NCBI GenBank assembly: GCA_029550985.1
Contig: JAKPGH010000324.1
Span: 1-13,303 of the forward strand
Length of the DNA: 13,303 nucleotides
Direction of reading: 5' to 3'
From: Bacillota bacterium
GTDB lineage: Bacteria; Bacillota; Clostridia; Oscillospirales; Ruminococcaceae
The notes below the pieces were generated by a model. It was not told the DNA's origin. It made no database searches and was given only the letters and a program-made list of their open reading frames with translations. Positions within the stretch are counted from its first letter, which is position 1, and each line of letters starts with the position of its first letter. Both the position numbers and the translations under genes were made by a program. Positions 12,517 through 13,303 of the stretch are shown here, one piece after another.

Positions 12517-13303
12517 CTACTCCTGAATGCCCGGAATCTTGGGCAATTTGGAAAAGCCGCTTTCCAAATCTTCGTCGGTGGGGATATAGTCGGTCATTTC
12601 CCCGCCGTTGTGCTTGATATAAGCCGCCATGTCAAAGTAACCGGTGCCGGTGAGGCCAAAGAGAATGGTTTTGGCTTCTCCGGTTTCCTTGCAGCGCAGA
12701 GCCTCGTCAATGGCCACCTTGACGGCGTGGGCCGACTCGGGGGCCGGGAGGATGCCTTCCGCCTTGATGAACACCTTGGCGGCGTCAAAGACCTTGGTCT
12801 GCTCCACCGCTCTTGCCTCATCCAAGTAGCCGTCGTGGTAAAGCTTGGAGATGATGGGGCTCATGCCGTGATACCGAAGCCCGCCGGCGTGGTTGGGGGA
12901 AGGAATAAAGTGGGAGCCCAGGGTGTACATCCGCATCAGGGGGGTGATGCAGCCGGTGTCCCCGAAGTCGTAGGCATACCTGCCCCGGGTCAGAGAGGGG
13001 CAGCTGGCAGGCTCCACGGCGATGAAGTGGGGGGATGCCTTGCCCAGCAGCTTATCCCGCATAAAGGGGGCAATCAAGCCGCCCAGGTTGGAGCCGCCGC
13101 CCGCGCAGCCGATGATGATGTCGGGATACTCGCCGTATTTTTCCAGAGCCGCTTTGGCTTCCAAACCGACGATGCTCTGGTGGAGAATCACGTGATCCAG
13201 CACGCTGCCCAACACATAGCGGAAGCCTTCGGTGTTAGCGGCCACTTCCACCGCCTCCGAAATGGCGCAGCCCAGGGAACCGGTGGTATTGGGGTCCTCC
13301 TCC
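12517..13303 (-). CDS. trpB: TrpB-like PLP-dependent enzyme (tryptophan synthase beta, TrpB2 type), C-terminal part, truncated by window edge
   Basis: The minus-strand frame is open from the right edge to TAG at 12517-12519, giving about 261 residues; the start and roughly 190 N-terminal residues lie outside. The visible part begins EEDPNTTGSLGCAISEAVE and includes LGSVLDHVILHQSIVGLEA. The PLP-phosphate-binding CAGGGSNLGG follows, then HAVKVAIDEALRCKETGEAK, ILFGLTGTGYFDMAAY and a tail ending KIPGIQE. These features match the TrpB2 group and not TrpB1. The family makes tryptophan from indole and serine, though TrpB2 proteins standing apart from trpA may have other roles. The catalytic lysine is upstream and cannot be checked. 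A GTG at 13249-13251 is an internal Val codon, not the start, because the homologous sequence continues upstream without interruption. No trpA or other trp gene is in the window. Confidence 0.9.
   Translation of the reverse strand, partial: EEDPNTTGSLGCAISEAVEVAANTEGFRYVLGSVLDHVILHQSIVGLEAKAALEKYGEYPDIIIGCAGGGSNLGGLIAPFMRDKLLGKASPHFIAVEPASCPSLTRGRYAYDFGDTGCITPLMRMYTLGSHFIPSPNHAGGLRYHGMSPIISKLYHDGYLDEARAVEQTKVFDAAKVFIKAEGILPAPESAHAVKVAIDEALRCKETGEAKTILFGLTGTGYFDMAAYIKHNGGEMTDYIPTDEDLESGFSKLPKIPGIQE

Noticed and set aside
13249..13251. GTG as the start of the TrpB-like gene
   Set aside because: The frame stays open to the window edge and the upstream residues match TrpB2 conserved sequence, so this is an internal valine.
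1..13303. CRISPR arrays, tRNA or rRNA genes, insertion sequences, prophage genes
   Set aside because: No regularly spaced repeats, RNA gene signatures, transposase motifs or phage proteins were seen on either strand.

Overview
The window looks like a stretch of chromosome from a Gram-positive anaerobe of the class Clostridia, probably Oscillospiraceae/Ruminococcaceae-like. This is inferred from protein character, strong AGGAGG-type ribosome binding sites, GTG and TTG starts, sigma-A-type promoters with 17-bp spacers, moderately GC-rich coding DNA and AT-rich intergenic DNA. No rRNA, tRNA, CRISPR array, insertion sequence or phage gene was seen. The order looks like ordinary core or shell chromosome, not a mobile island.

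Layout, left to right. (1) Positions 2-487: the C-terminal end of a sodium-dependent NSS/SNF-family transporter, closed by a strong intrinsic terminator. (2) Positions 560-5012: a cyclic-di-GMP signalling operon. It begins with a clear promoter carrying an inverted repeat in its spacer and a roughly 145-nt leader that can fold. A membrane protein follows, with Cache-like sensor, PAS, PAS, degenerate GGDEF and intact EAL (probable phosphodiesterase). Next comes a membrane PAS-GGDEF protein with an intact active site and I-site (probable diguanylate cyclase). (3) Positions 5042-8246: a second transcription unit with its own promoter. It holds a phosphoribosyltransferase-fold protein with a degenerate PRPP loop, a KdpD-like sensor kinase lacking the KdpD N-terminal domain (TTG start), an overlapping OmpR/KdpE-type response regulator, and a 15-bp terminator hairpin. 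(4) Positions 8421-10588: a membrane pyrophosphatase with the K+-independent residue signature, followed by a 16-bp hairpin. (5) Positions 10778-12471: a Pit-type phosphate transporter and a DUF47/PhoU-like partner, 17 nt apart. They end in a terminator shared with (6) a convergent minus-strand TrpB-like gene that runs off the right edge.

Two themes connect the genes. One is signalling: opposing c-di-GMP enzymes beside a two-component system with an odd PRTase-like companion. The other is phosphate and energy: the pyrophosphatase releases Pi and builds ion motive force, and a Pit/PhoU-like pair that could use that force to move Pi lies directly downstream. Each enzyme family is recognisable. 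The less explained parts are the leader RNA of the c-di-GMP operon, the PRTase-like/sensor-kinase association, and the extracytoplasmic segment of the diguanylate cyclase.
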